NCBI RefSeq assembly: GCF_000015965.1
Contig: NC_009091.1
Span: forward strand, 620,001-684,000
Source of the DNA: Prochlorococcus marinus str. MIT 9301
GTDB lineage: Bacteria > Cyanobacteriota > Cyanobacteriia > PCC-6307 > Cyanobiaceae
Direction: 5' to 3'
Length of the DNA: 64,000 bases
Shown here: positions 27,890-38,162 of the stretch, in pieces
How positions within the stretch are numbered: the first letter of the stretch is position 1
Layout: every line of letters begins with the position of its first letter
The notes under the pieces: model-generated
Told to the model about the DNA's origin: nothing
Database searches by the model: none
What the model saw: only the letters and a program-made list of their open reading frames with translations
Made by a program: the position numbers and the translations under genes

Positions 27890-28050
27890 TGACTTATGAC
27901 TTTTCAAATATGACTTTTAATAATGACAAATGCATAAATTAAGAATAAATAAAACTATCACACTATGGTTTAATTTAGTTCATTTTCTTAATCTATTTTA
28001 TTTTCATGTTTTGAGTTCTTAAGATAAAAATATTTAAAGTTTTATTTTCA

Positions 28051-28554
28051 GTGAAAAGGTTAGTAATTGGGAGAGGTAGTGTATTTGCAGATTTGTTAAT
28101 AATTGGTGAGGCACCTGGAGCACAGGAAGATTTAGAAGGAAAACCTTATGTAGGTAAATCTGGTAAGTTATTAAACGAATTATTGATACAAGCTGGGATT
28201 GACTATAAGAAGGATGTTTATTTTTGTAATGTAATTAAATGTCGTCCACCAAATAATAGAAAACCCACTGCTAGAGAAATAAATATTCATAAACCTTGGT
28301 TATTACAGCAAATAAAGCTAGTTGATCCAAAATTTATATTACTTACAGGTTCTACTGCTATGAGAGCTATTTTAGAAGTTAAAGATCCTATAAGTAATTT
28401 AAGAGGTCAATGGATTAAACAAGATGGGAGAGAAATTATGATAATTTTTCATCCATCTTATTTGTTGAGATTTCCTTCAAAAGAAATTAATAAACCTTAC
28501 CATCTAACTTTGAAAGACCTAGAGAATGTAAGTGATAGACTATATGCCGTATAA
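28051..28554 (+). CDS. Uracil-DNA glycosylase family 4-type, N-terminally shortened
   Basis: Motif A GEAPGAQEDLEGKPYVGKSG, the VIKCRPPNNR segment and motif B FHPSYLLRFP identify a family 4/SPL-like uracil-DNA glycosylase (167 residues). Normal family members carry a 4Fe-4S cluster on four cysteines: a CxxC near the N-terminus, the Cys in VxKC, and a fourth about 15 residues on. Here the N-terminal CxxC is absent, the fourth site is not Cys (TAREINIHKPW), and only VIKC remains. Upstream sequence in all three frames shows no CxxC. The GTG start at 28051 is uncertain. Confidence 0.75.
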   Translation: MKRLVIGRGSVFADLLIIGEAPGAQEDLEGKPYVGKSGKLLNELLIQAGIDYKKDVYFCNVIKCRPPNNRKPTAREINIHKPWLLQQIKLVDPKFILLTGSTAMRAILEVKDPISNLRGQWIKQDGREIMIIFHPSYLLRFPSKEINKPYHLTLKDLENVSDRLYAV

Positions 28555-28589
28555 TTTAGTGAAAACCTTTTTGAATATCAAGAATTTTA

Positions 28590-29807
28590 ATGTCATTAAC
28601 TCAATCAAAAGAGGTTAATAGTCTCTCCAAAAGATATTCAACTCATATTGAGAGAAGGATAACTAGAACAGTAATGGTGGGTGATGTAGCTATTGGAAGT
28701 GATTATCCAGTAAGAGTTCAATCGATGATAAATGAAGATACAATGGATGTCGAAAATGCTTACTTAGCTATCAAAAGACTTCATGATGTGGGTTGTGAAA
28801 TTGTAAGGTTAACTGTTCCTTCCTTAGCACATGCCAAAGCAGTAGGAGATATAAAGGCAAAATTATTAGAAAATAATATCAACACCCCCTTGGTGGCCGA
28901 TGTTCACCATAATGGTATGAAAATTGCAATGGAAGTTGCAAAACATGTTGATAAAGTAAGAATTAATCCTGGATTGTTTGTTTTTGAAAAATCAGACCCT
29001 GCTAGAACTGAATATACAGATGAGGAATTTGAAACTATTAAGCAAACAATACTTAAAAGATTTACCCCTTTAGTTGAAGTTTTAAAGGCTGAGAACAAAG
29101 CTCTAAGGATTGGAGTTAATCATGGGTCTCTATCTGAGAGGATGCTTTTTACTTATGGAGATACGCCATTAGGAATGACAGAATCTGCGATGGAGTTCGT
29201 CAAAATATGTGATGAGCTTGATTTTCATAACATAATTATTTCTATGAAAGCTTCTAGGGCTCCTGTTATGATGGCAGCTTATAGAATGATTGCAGATAGG
29301 CTTGACTCAGAAGGATATAACTATCCCTTACATTTGGGAGTGACCGAAGCTGGTGATGGTGATTATGGAAGGATTAAAAGTACTGCTGGAATTGGAACGC
29401 TTTTAGCAGAGGGATTAGGAGATACCATCAGGGTTTCCTTAACAGAAGCTCCAGAAAAGGAAATACCAGTGTGCTATTCAATTTTGCAATCTTTAGGATT
29501 AAGAAAAACAATGGTTGAATATATCAGTTGCCCTAGTTGTGGTAGAACACTTTTCAATCTAGAAGAAGTTGTAGATAAAGTTAGGACCGCCACCTCACAT
29601 TTAACGGGTCTAGATATAGCAATAATGGGATGTATTGTTAATGGGCCAGGAGAAATGGCAGATGCTGATTATGGTTATGTTGGAAAAGGTAAAGGAACTA
29701 TTGCCTTATATAGAAGGAAAGAAGAGATAAAAAGAGTACCTGAAGATGAGGGGGTTAATGCTTTAATCCAACTTATTAAGGATGATGGGAAGTGGATTGA
29801 TCCTTAA
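28590..29807 (+). CDS. ispG: 4-hydroxy-3-methylbut-2-enyl diphosphate synthase IspG
   Basis: MEP-pathway enzyme converting ME-cPP to HMBPP, 405 residues. The N-terminal TIM-barrel start ([11 protein letters not shown]) is followed by LVADVHHN and [18 protein letters not shown]. The 4Fe-4S site is in [14 protein letters not shown] and [18 protein letters not shown]. In cyanobacteria ferredoxin supplies its electrons. Confidence 0.96.
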   Translation: MSLTQSKEVNSLSKRYSTHIERRITRTVMVGDVAIGSDYPVRVQSMINEDTMDVENAYLAIKRLHDVGCEIVRLTVPSLAHAKAVGDIKAKLLENNINTPLVADVHHNGMKIAMEVAKHVDKVRINPGLFVFEKSDPARTEYTDEEFETIKQTILKRFTPLVEVLKAENKALRIGVNHGSLSERMLFTYGDTPLGMTESAMEFVKICDELDFHNIIISMKASRAPVMMAAYRMIADRLDSEGYNYPLHLGVTEAGDGDYGRIKSTAGIGTLLAEGLGDTIRVSLTEAPEKEIPVCYSILQSLGLRKTMVEYISCPSCGRTLFNLEEVVDKVRTATSHLTGLDIAIMGCIVNGPGEMADADYGYVGKGKGTIALYRRKEEIKRVPEDEGVNALIQLIKDDGKWIDP

Positions 29808-29868
29808 GGATTTGTCAAAATTTTGAATTATAAATAAATTCTTTTTATAATAAAAAATATCGAATTAA

Positions 29869-31203
29869 TTGAAGATAAGAAAATTGCTTAAAAAAAAATT
29901 TATATTTCTGTTTGCGACATCCTTTTCTGGACTATTCTTAAATAGTTTTGCAGAGGCAACAGTTTTAAATAATAGTTATAAAGAAGTAATTGATCATGTT
30001 TGGCAAATTGTATATAGAGATTTTCTTGATTCAAGCGGCAAATTTCAAAAGTCCAATTGGATTAATCTGAGAAAAGAAGTTTTATCAAAAACATATTCAG
30101 ATAGCAATGAAGCATATGATGCGATTAGAGATATGCTTTCTAACTTAGATGATTCTTATACAAGATTTTTAGAACCTAAGGAATTTAATCAAATGAGAAT
30201 CGATACCTCTGGTGAATTAACTGGAGTTGGTATCCAAATAGTTAAAGATAAAGAATCTGATGATTTAATAATTATTTCTCCCATAGAGGGCACCCCTGCC
30301 TTTGATGCTGGAATTAAAGCTAGAGATAAAATATTATCCATAGATGATATTTCTACTGAAGGTATGAATATTGAGGAGGCCGTGAAATTAATAAGGGGGC
30401 AAAGAGGTACTAAAGTAAAGCTTGAAATTCTTAGAGGTTCTCAATCCTTTTTTAAGACTTTATCGAGAGAAAAAATTGAAATAAAATCTGTATCAAGTAA
30501 AGTCAATCAAACCAAAAATGGCTTATTAATTGGCTATGTAAGAATTAAACAATTTAATGCAAATGCATCAAAAGAAACTAGAGATGCTATTAAGGATTTA
30601 GAAACAAAAAAAGTCGCAGGATATGTTCTTGACTTGAGAAGTAATCCAGGAGGTTTATTAGAATCAAGCATTGATATCTCAAGGCACTTTATTAACAAAG
30701 GAGTAATAGTTAGTACAGTAAGTAAAGATGGTTTAAAAGAAACAAAAAAAGGAAACGGACAAGCTCTAACTAAAAAACCCCTAGTTGTACTGGTTAATGA
30801 GGGTTCTGCTAGTGCTAGTGAAATAGTTTCTGGTGCAATAAAAGATAATAAAAGAGGAAAATTAGTTGGAAAAAAAACGTTTGGTAAAGGTCTAGTTCAA
30901 TCTATGAGGACATTAGTTGATGGTTCAGGATTAACTGTTACAGTCGCCAAGTATTTAACTCCGAACGGTACTGATATAAACAAATCTGGAATTATTCCAG
31001 ATATAGATGTAAAAATGAATATCAACCCTATTCTCCAAAGAGAGATTGGAACTAGAAAAGATAAACAATATAGAGCTGGTGAAAAAGAGCTAATAAATAT
31101 AATTAATAGAAAGAATCAGATAAGCGAATTTAAGCCCGACACTGCAAACCTTAATGCTTTCCTAAAAATTAATAAGGAAAATAAAATATTTTTATTAAAT
31201 TAA
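29869..31203 (+). CDS. ctpA: Carboxyl-terminal processing protease
   Basis: An N-terminal signal segment precedes a PDZ domain (ELTGVGIQIVKD to KLEILRG) and an S41 catalytic domain with the serine region VNEGSASASEIVSGAIKD and the Lys in GKKTFGKGLVQS. Homologues trim the D1 precursor (CtpA) or act on other periplasmic and lumenal substrates. The start is TTG at 29869. It is convergent with nadA (4-base overlap). Which Ctp paralogue it is cannot be settled. Confidence 0.85.
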   Translation: MKIRKLLKKKFIFLFATSFSGLFLNSFAEATVLNNSYKEVIDHVWQIVYRDFLDSSGKFQKSNWINLRKEVLSKTYSDSNEAYDAIRDMLSNLDDSYTRFLEPKEFNQMRIDTSGELTGVGIQIVKDKESDDLIIISPIEGTPAFDAGIKARDKILSIDDISTEGMNIEEAVKLIRGQRGTKVKLEILRGSQSFFKTLSREKIEIKSVSSKVNQTKNGLLIGYVRIKQFNANASKETRDAIKDLETKKVAGYVLDLRSNPGGLLESSIDISRHFINKGVIVSTVSKDGLKETKKGNGQALTKKPLVVLVNEGSASASEIVSGAIKDNKRGKLVGKKTFGKGLVQSMRTLVDGSGLTVTVAKYLTPNGTDINKSGIIPDIDVKMNINPILQREIGTRKDKQYRAGEKELINIINRKNQISEFKPDTANLNAFLKINKENKIFLLN

Positions 31204-32114
31204 TTACTCATATCCAGCATTCTCTTTATTGGCACATAGGCTCTTCTTATTATTTCTGGGTCTAGTTCGATAGACGGGGAATTGTTTTTCAAACAATCAA
31301 GAATTTTTTCTAAAGTATTTAATTTCATATATGGACACTCGTTACATTTACAACCTTCTACATCAGGAACTTCAATAAAAATTTTATTAGGTTCTTTCTT
31401 TTTCATTTGATGAATTATTCCAGGTTCAGTTAGTACCATGTAAGTTTTAGATGGATCTTTACTTACGAAATCAAGCAGCTTGCTTGTTGATCCAATAAAG
31501 TCTGAGAGAGTTAGTAAATTTTGACTACATTCAGGATGAGCAATTACTTTTGATCCTGGATTTTGATATTTTAATTTTAAAAGTGCTTCTTCACTAAATG
31601 ATTCATGAACAATGCAGCTGCCAGGCCATAATTTAAGATCTCTTCCTGAATTTTTCTGTACCCATCTCCCAAGGTTCTGATCTGGTGCAAATATTATCTT
31701 TTTATTTTCAGGTATCTTTTTAATTAATGAGACTGCATTACTGCTTGTACATATCAGATCACTTTGAGCTTTTACTTCTGCAGTGCAATTTATATAACTT
31801 ACGACATAGTGATCTGGATTTTCTTCCCTGAATTTTTGAAATTTATCTGAAGGACAATCGTCTGCTAATGAGCAACCTGCGTCAATATCTGGTAATAGGA
31901 CTTTTTTATTAGGGCTAAGTATTTTTGCAGTTTCGGCCATAAAGTGCACACCGCAAAAAATTATTATATCTGCGTCATTATTTGCAGCCTTCCTAGATAG
32001 ATCTAATGAATCGCCAATAAAATCTGCAATTTCCTGAATCTCTGGAGCTTGATAATAGTGTGCAAGAATGATTGCATTAGCTTTTCCGCAACGCTCCTTT
32101 ATTTCAGAAATCAA
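31200..32114 (-). CDS. nadA: Quinolinate synthase NadA
   Basis: NadA condenses iminoaspartate with dihydroxyacetone phosphate for NAD synthesis. Its 4Fe-4S cysteines are in GCSLADDCP, the PECSQ region and EGCKCNECPYMKLNTLEKI. The length of 304 residues is typical. The frame starts with TTG at 32114. An open frame continues 20 codons upstream but holds only non-standard starts (CTG, ATA), so the exact start is uncertain. Confidence 0.92.
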   Translation of the reverse strand: MISEIKERCGKANAIILAHYYQAPEIQEIADFIGDSLDLSRKAANNDADIIIFCGVHFMAETAKILSPNKKVLLPDIDAGCSLADDCPSDKFQKFREENPDHYVVSYINCTAEVKAQSDLICTSSNAVSLIKKIPENKKIIFAPDQNLGRWVQKNSGRDLKLWPGSCIVHESFSEEALLKLKYQNPGSKVIAHPECSQNLLTLSDFIGSTSKLLDFVSKDPSKTYMVLTEPGIIHQMKKKEPNKIFIEVPDVEGCKCNECPYMKLNTLEKILDCLKNNSPSIELDPEIIRRAYVPIKRMLDMSN

Positions 32115-32217
32115 ATCCTCTTCGTTTTGAACTGATTTCTGTTTTGCAGTAGAAGTTATACTGGTCAGGATTTAGAATATCTCTAAATAGATTATATGCC
32201 TTTAAACAGAAAAAATT

Positions 32218-33051
32218 CTGACAAATTTAAAAATTGCTATTGTTGGTGACTGTCATGGTCAATGGTCTGAATTAGACTTGAAAGTTTTATCGATTATCAA
32301 CCCAAATATTGTTTTATTTGTTGGTGATATTTCTGATGGAAGTGTCAAAATAATTAAAAAAATCAATGAGATCAAAATTCCTACTTTTGTGATTTTGGGA
32401 AATCATGATAGAGGGAAAGATTCTACAGGCGAAACTCTTTCAAAGCAGATACGTGTTCTTGGTGAAAAATATTGTGCATGGGATTTGAAAGTTTTTAATA
32501 ATCAAATAAATTTATTGTCTGCTAGACCATGTAGTTCTGGCGGCGGCTATTATCTTTCAAAAGAAGTTAAAGGCGTTTATGGACCTATAACCGAACAAGA
32601 TTCAATAAATAAAATTATCAAATGTTCAGAAGAGACTATTGAAGAAATACCTCTAATAATTATGTCGCATGCTGGTCCTTCGGGTTTAGGTTCAGAACCT
32701 AAAAGCATTTGTGGGAAAGACTGGAAATCACCCTCTTTAGATTGGGGAGATAGAGATTTGTCTGCTGCTATTTCTCAAATACAAAAGAGAAGAAAAGTTG
32801 ATCTTGTAATTTTTGGTCATATGCACAACCGGCTAAAAAGAAATCTTGGTTTAAGAGAGATGTTTAAAATTGATAGCAAAGGAACAATTTATTTCAATAC
32901 TGCTGTAGTACCAAGATATAAAACTGATGAAGATGGGAAATTGCTAATTAATTTTTCATGGATTGAGTTTGAAAATAAGGAATTAAGGCATGTTTCTCAT
33001 CGATGGTATTCAGAATCTGGTGAAATACGTGAAGAAGATAAATTTTTTTAG
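32218..33051 (+). CDS. Calcineurin-like metallophosphoesterase (TIGR04168-like), non-ATG start
   Basis: The protein must begin before KIAIVGDCHGQW, whose Asp and His are the first metal ligands (GDxH). In frame upstream I find no ATG, GTG or TTG; CTG at 32218 would give MTNLKIAIVGDCHG. The first standard start (TTG, 32278) would remove the catalytic motif. Later motifs VGDISDGSV, LGNHDRGK, SHAGPSG and FGHMHN are intact. About 277 residues; substrate unknown. It is divergent from nadA. Confidence 0.78.
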   Translation: MTNLKIAIVGDCHGQWSELDLKVLSIINPNIVLFVGDISDGSVKIIKKINEIKIPTFVILGNHDRGKDSTGETLSKQIRVLGEKYCAWDLKVFNNQINLLSARPCSSGGGYYLSKEVKGVYGPITEQDSINKIIKCSEETIEEIPLIIMSHAGPSGLGSEPKSICGKDWKSPSLDWGDRDLSAAISQIQKRRKVDLVIFGHMHNRLKRNLGLREMFKIDSKGTIYFNTAVVPRYKTDEDGKLLINFSWIEFENKELRHVSHRWYSESGEIREEDKFF

Positions 33052-33074
33052 GATTAGATTTTTTTGTTCATATT

Positions 33075-33872
33075 TTAAGTATTTTTGGGCTTTTCATATC
33101 TTGAAAATAAAGTTTGAGACAAGATATAACCTGCAATTCCTGCGGCTGTAAAAGCTAAACCATTTTTAAATAAAGGTAATAAATCATTCGTTCTGGATAT
33201 TATAGGTGCCAAACCAAAAATTCCAAATAACATTCCCCATAAGGGAGAAAGAAGAGCTAAAAATCCAATTGATATGACTTGACCTTCTTTTCTTGGAGCA
33301 GATGCAAAACCTGCTACTAAACCTCCAAGAATAGATGTACATAAAGTCCAAATATATTGCTCTTTGGGTAGGCCAGGGACAACTTGGCATCCTCCTCTTT
33401 CGAGGCAAATCTTTACTGAATCAATTGCATCTAATACTGCACCATCCTCACCGTGATCTTTAACATAGTATTGGTTGCCAAATCTTGTTTGAAGTTCAAC
33501 CCAAAATAACCTTGGCATAAAATTAAAATAAGCCTCTCCTACATTAAAGTTCAGCAAATTTCCCCCTCTAGGATCCGCAACTATCAACAAACTTGTCTCA
33601 TCTAAATCCCAATAGTCCTTTATTGCACTACCAGGTGAACTTTCAAACTGAGATAAATATTTAATTTTCCACCCACTTTCAGTTTCTAGATTGTTGAGCT
33701 TTTCCTCTAAAGATTTTTTCTGATTAGGGCTTAATGTTTTAGCTAAATCAATTACAGGTGTTTTTTCTTCTGGTAAGAGATTTGGATTATTTATAGCGAA
33801 AACGGGTTTATGTGAAATTAAAACTAATATAGATAGAAATATTCCTAATAAATAGTTAATCTTTGAAGGCAT
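33075..33872 (-). CDS. TPM-domain protein (Psb32-like)
   Basis: The signal/anchor (INYLLGIFLSILVLISHKPVFA) is followed by a TPM domain (TPVIDLAKTLSPNQKKSLEEKL ... LLIVADPRGGNLLNFNVG) and two to three TM helices near the C-terminus. TPM proteins in cyanobacteria and plastids are linked to photosystem II repair (Psb32/TLP18.3). The exact role here is inference from the family. Confidence 0.72.
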   Translation of the reverse strand: MPSKINYLLGIFLSILVLISHKPVFAINNPNLLPEEKTPVIDLAKTLSPNQKKSLEEKLNNLETESGWKIKYLSQFESSPGSAIKDYWDLDETSLLIVADPRGGNLLNFNVGEAYFNFMPRLFWVELQTRFGNQYYVKDHGEDGAVLDAIDSVKICLERGGCQVVPGLPKEQYIWTLCTSILGGLVAGFASAPRKEGQVISIGFLALLSPLWGMLFGIFGLAPIISRTNDLLPLFKNGLAFTAAGIAGYILSQTLFSRYEKPKNT

Positions 33873-33903
33873 AAATAAGTTTTGTCTTTTTATATTTTCG
33901 CCG

Positions 33904-35094
33904 ATGAATAGCTTACCCGCGAATAATCCAGATTGGTTAGTAAAAAAAATAATAAAAATGGGTGGGACTATAAGTTTTTATGATTTTATGAATTTCGCAT
34001 TAAATGATCCTATTAATGGTTATTACGGCAGCGGTAAAGCTGAGTTAGGTGTTCGAGGAGATTTTGTCACATCACCAGCTTTATCTGATGATTTTGCTTT
34101 TTTGGTTGGTAAACAAATAGAAGATTGGTTGATTCAGTTCAAAAATAGTTTTTTATCTAATCAGAAATTAGCTGTAATTGAATTTGGAGCAGGAGATGGA
34201 AGCTTTATGAGTGGGTTAATTAAATATTTTTTAGAAAATAACAAGAATTTTTTGGAAGGAGTTTCTTTTGTAATTATTGAACCTAATGAAGGGATGGTAG
34301 AAAAACAAAAAAATAAATTGGAGGAATTTTTGAACTTAGGTATTGATATTTTATGGAAAGGTTTGGATGAAGTAGAGGAAAATAATATAAATGGAATAGT
34401 TCTAGCAAATGAGGTTTTGGATGCTTTGCCAGTAGAAAGAATAACCTTCGCAAAGGGAAAATTAATTCGACAAGCAGTTTCTATAGACAAAAAATCTCAT
34501 AAATTATTTTTTGATAAAATGCCAATTACACGTGAATTGGAAAAAAGTTTTGAACTTGCTAAAAGTGAGTTGGGAATAACTATTCCACCTGCAGATGCTC
34601 TTGAAGGATGGACGACAGAATGGCATGTAGATAACTCAAAATGGTTAGAAGCAATTTATGGGAAAATAAATAATGGTATTTTATTGATAATTGATTACGC
34701 TAAAGAAGCTAAAAAATACTATAACTCTAAGAATTCTGATGGGACGATAGTTTCATATGAAAATCAAAAAATGAAGAATAATGTCCTAGATTCTCCTGGA
34801 AATTGCGATTTAACATCTCATGTGTGCATAGAAACTTTAATTAATGATGCTGAGAATCTTGGATTTAATACTGATGGAATAACTAAACAAGGCGAGGCTT
34901 TGTTGGCGCTTGGATTGGCAGAGAGACTTTATGGGATTCAGAAAGAATTTAAGGAGGATTTATCAAATGCTCTTTTAAGAAGAGAGGCATTACTTAGACT
35001 CGTAGATCCTGTTTGTTTAGGTGATTTCAAGTGGTTTGTTTTTAAAAAGTTTAATGAGAAGAAAATGAATATAAATTCAACCTGCTTGCGTTAA
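33904..35094 (+). CDS. MidA/NDUFAF7-like SAM methyltransferase
   Basis: A 396-residue COG1565 protein with [27 protein letters not shown] (SAM site), VIIEPNEGM and [15 protein letters not shown]. The mitochondrial homologue methylates a complex I subunit, and a comparable NDH-1 target is possible in cyanobacteria (inference). It is convergent with aroB by four bases. Confidence 0.82.
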
Positions 35095-36182
35095 GAAAAA
35101 AATTTTAAAAATAATGAATCTTCTACGTCATCATATATATCAACAGCACCAATTTCTTTCGGTAATATAAATCTCATTTTGCCATCACGAACTTTTTTAT
35201 CGCCCATAAGTATTGTTAGAACGTCTTCTTTATTTATTTTGGGGATCTCGGTAGGAAGATCGTAACTCTCTAATAGAATTTTCTGCCTTTCTAATTCTTC
35301 TTTAGACCATAACCCCTTCTCAATTGCTATTTTACCTGCAATATTCATACCAATTGATATTGCCTCACCATGTAGAAATTTGCCGTATCCACATAAATTT
35401 TCAATAACGTGACCAAAAGAATGACCATAATTCAATATTGCTCTAACACCATTTTCATGTTCGTCTTGAGAAACAATATGAGACTTTGTTTTAATTGAAC
35501 TATTAATTATTTTAATTAGATATTCATTTTTGAGATTTATAAGTTCATTTTTGTTTTTTTCAATTTCTAAGTATTTGAAAAGTTCTTTATCTCTTATTAC
35601 TCCGTATTTTATTACTTCGGCCATGCCTGCACTAAATTCTCTTTTGGGCAAACTTTTTAAAGTTTCTGGATCAATAAAAACTGCTTTAGGTTGATTGAAA
35701 GCTCCAATTAAATTCTTACCTTTTGGATGATTTACTCCTGTTTTTCCTCCCACAGATGAATCAACCATTGATAATAATGTTGTTGGAATCTGAATATATT
35801 CGATACCTCTCAGCCAAGTCGCAGCTGCAAAACCACTTACATCTCCAACAATTCCTCCTCCAAGGGCAATAATTATTGAATTTCTATCTAAGCCAAATTC
35901 AAATGCTACATCATATATTTCACTTAAGGTTTTTAAGTTTTTATATGATTCTCCAGCCTTGATAAGGACCATTTTGGCCTGAAATTTATTATCTTTTAAA
36001 TTATTTAAAAATTTTTCTCCATATAAGTTTGATATTTCTTCATTTGAAATCACAAGTATTTTTCTATTCTTTGTTATTCCAATTTTTAAAAGTTCTTCGC
36101 TGATATTATTCAGTATCCCTGCTTCTAGAGTTACTTCATATGACTTATCACCTAATGGGACTAATATTTTTCTCTTATTCAC
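35091..36182 (-). CDS. aroB: 3-dehydroquinate synthase
   Basis: Second shikimate-pathway enzyme, NAD- and Zn-dependent, 363 residues. Key segments are [41 protein letters not shown] (NAD site), [12 protein letters not shown], and the Zn ligand region [12 protein letters not shown] and HGEAISIGM. Confidence 0.95.
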
Positions 36183-36307
36183 AATTGATTACCTAGTTAA
36201 AATTTATAAATATTTGGTATTAAATACTTTATATATTAGCAAAATCTAAGCTCTAGATCCTTAAAAATTCAGTTGTTAAGAATTAGAAATGGTAATAAAA
36301 TCATGCT

Positions 36308-37498
36308 ATGAGTTTAAAAAAAAATATAAACGATTTTAAGAAAAATTATTCCCTGGGAATAATTGGAGGTGGTCAATTGGCTTTGATGTTAACCGAGGCA
36401 GCAAAAAAAAGAGATCTTGAAGTATGTGTGCAAACAAAATCTTGTGATGATCCTGCTGGGTTAAAAGCAGATCATGTCATAGAAGCTGATCCTTTAAAGA
36501 TAAGAGGTAATAAATCATTAATTAATGAGTGTGAAAAAATAATTTTTGAAAATGAATGGATAAAAATTGATAAATTAAATTTAATTGACAATAAAGATAT
36601 TTTTGTTCCAAGCCTTAATGCAATTAAGCCATTAGTAGATAGGTTTTCTCAAAAAAAATTAATAGAAAGAATGAATATTCCCTGCCCAAAATGGATAAGT
36701 ATTGAAGATTTTAAAAATCTCTCGGATCAGGAAATCAATAATTGGACTTTTCCTCTAATGGCAAAATCAAATAAAGGTGGATATGACGGCAAAGGGAACA
36801 GAAAAATAAAGACAAAAGAAGATTTAGATTCTTTTTTAAAAGAGAACAATTCTAATGAATGGTTAATAGAAGAATGGATAGAGTATGAAAAAGAACTGGC
36901 TCTTGTTGGTTCGAGAGATAGGACCGGTAAGATAAGATTCTTTCCAATAGTTGAGACGTTCCAATCAAACCACGTTTGTGATTGGGTTCTTGCCCCTGGA
37001 ACAAATGAATATGATTTGAACTTATTTGCAATAAATATTTTCTCTTCAATAGTCAATGAACTTAATTACGTTGGAGTTTTAGCTATTGAATTCTTCTATG
37101 GAGATAATGGTCTTTTAATTAATGAAATAGCTCCTAGAACACATAACTCAGCTCATTTCTCTATTGAAGCTTGCACTTCAAGTCAGTTTGATCAATATGT
37201 TTGCATTTCTTCTGGGATAATGCCACCTGAAATTAAAATGAACTGTGAAGGTGCAATTATGATAAATTTACTGGGTTTAAAAAAGAATTTCCCAATCTCA
37301 ATGGAAACCAGAATTAAAATGTTATCTGAAATTGAGGGTTCTAATATTCATTGTTATGGCAAATCTCGCGAAATTCTGGGAAGAAAAATGGCTCACATCA
37401 CATTTTTATTAAATGGTAAAACGCATTTAGAAAGATATGATGAAGCTCAAATTTTATTAACTATGGTAAGAGACATTTGGCCATCTCCAAATGCATAA
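36308..37498 (+). CDS. purK: N5-carboxyaminoimidazole ribonucleotide synthase
   Basis: ATP-grasp enzyme of purine synthesis, 396 residues. The N-terminal dinucleotide-like loop GIIGGGQLALMLTEAA, ATP-grasp KSNKGGYDGKGNRKI, and the metal ligand segment FFYGDNGLLINEIAPRTHNS are present. It precedes the 6S RNA gene by about 20 bases, the arrangement known for cyanobacterial 6S RNA next to purK. Confidence 0.95.
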   Translation: MSLKKNINDFKKNYSLGIIGGGQLALMLTEAAKKRDLEVCVQTKSCDDPAGLKADHVIEADPLKIRGNKSLINECEKIIFENEWIKIDKLNLIDNKDIFVPSLNAIKPLVDRFSQKKLIERMNIPCPKWISIEDFKNLSDQEINNWTFPLMAKSNKGGYDGKGNRKIKTKEDLDSFLKENNSNEWLIEEWIEYEKELALVGSRDRTGKIRFFPIVETFQSNHVCDWVLAPGTNEYDLNLFAINIFSSIVNELNYVGVLAIEFFYGDNGLLINEIAPRTHNSAHFSIEACTSSQFDQYVCISSGIMPPEIKMNCEGAIMINLLGLKKNFPISMETRIKMLSEIEGSNIHCYGKSREILGRKMAHITFLLNGKTHLERYDEAQILLTMVRDIWPSPNA

Positions 37499-37516
37499 AA
37501 AAATAAGTTAGAGTTA

Positions 37517-37699
37517 GATTACTGGATCTTTGGTTAAGTTCTTCTTTATGTGCTCTGATCTGACTCTCTTTCGACATGAGGAGACTGTCGTGATGCGGTA
37601 GTAAACCGATCTTGTAATCGGAAACGAAAGCCCACTTTGAATCCTCTTCTGGCATTTCCAGGTCGATGCAGCAGAGAACTGACGGGGATCCGGTATTAC
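37517..37699 (+). ncRNA. ssaA: 6S RNA (ssaA)
   Basis: A GC-richer, non-coding stretch directly after purK, the documented neighbour of 6S RNA in Synechococcus. The ends pair: TACTGGATC (37520-37528) with GATCCGGTA (37687-37695). An inner pair is formed by AGTTCT near 37540 and AGAACT near 37675-37680. Long central segments can form the open bubble that mimics a promoter and binds RNA polymerase. A hairpin with T-run follows. Boundaries are approximate. Confidence 0.85.
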
Positions 37700-37710
37700 C
37701 TATCAAAATG

Positions 37711-37729
37711 CCTGTTATAACAGGTTTTT
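37711..37729 (+). terminator. Terminator after 6S RNA
   Basis: Perfect palindrome CCTGTTATAACAGG followed by five T, then a further T-rich stretch. It closes the purK/6S RNA unit. Confidence 0.75.
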
Positions 37730-37807
37730 GGTGGGTATTTTATTTTTTTGGAATAACTGAGCTGTTTTAATTTTCTATAAGTGCAAATAATTTATTTGCC
37801 AAAATAC

Positions 37808-37837
37808 TTGACGTTCCATTTCTAATGCATTTATATT
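37808..37837 (+). promoter_or_regulatory. Predicted sigma-70-type promoter of DUF1651 gene 1
   Basis: TTGACG (37808-37813), 18-base spacer, TATATT (37832-37837), about 25 bases before the ATG. A closely related promoter and leader (CATTTATATTA then TAGTACA) recurs at 40256-40284 before the second DUF1651 gene. Confidence 0.6.
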
Positions 37838-37862
37838 AATAGTACACATGTATTACTGAGTA

Positions 37863-38162
37863 ATGACTTTAGGAGGAGCTAATGTTTGGACTAATTTTTC
37901 TTACGGTTATCGTAATGAGTCCCCAAGTGGTTGGTTGCTTAGCCCAGACCGCACCAGATTAATTTTATTTATAAGGAATAAAAAATCTCCAAGAAATAGT
38001 ATGAGGATTTTTGCTCATACATATTATGCCAATGATCTTGGTGAGCCAATGGCAATTAAATCATCCACTCAAATGTATTTGGATAATGCTTGGGATAAAT
38101 GGCATGACCTTCAACTAGAAGGTTGGACTTTTGAAGAACTTGAATTACCTGAATCTGTATGA
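37863..38162 (+). CDS. DUF1651 protein 1
   Basis: A 99-residue protein with GWLLSPDRTRLILFIRN at the start of the domain and AWDKWHDLQLEGWTFEEL at the end, the DUF1651 layout; function unknown. The ATG has no evident ribosome-binding site. The stop overlaps the next ATG (ATGA). An overlapping +1 frame at its 5' end is discussed under 37882-37962. Confidence 0.8.
   Translation: MTLGGANVWTNFSYGYRNESPSGWLLSPDRTRLILFIRNKKSPRNSMRIFAHTYYANDLGEPMAIKSSTQMYLDNAWDKWHDLQLEGWTFEELELPESV
37882..37962 (+). CDS. Overlapping 26-codon hydrophobic frame inside DUF1651 gene 1
   Basis: The +1 frame starts ATG after AGGAGG with 5-base spacing and encodes MFGLIFLTVIVMSPQVVGCL followed by AQTAPD, ending at TAA. 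The equivalent frame in the second DUF1651 gene (40327-40407) has exactly the same length and starts MFGLIF. Substitutions between the two are mostly conservative here, while the DUF1651 frame differs radically over the same bases. It is likely a real small membrane peptide or an internally initiated leader, but this is unproven. Confidence 0.45.
   Translation: MFGLIFLTVIVMSPQVVGCLAQTAPD

Noticed and set aside
37461-37706. A minus-strand 81-codon frame across the purK end and 6S RNA.
   Set aside because: It overlaps purK and a structured RNA and has no protein-like features.
37838-37862. A possible NtcA site near GTACACATGTATTAC before the first DUF1651 gene.
   Set aside because: The palindromic halves are nine bases apart instead of the required eight, and the second copy does not match either.
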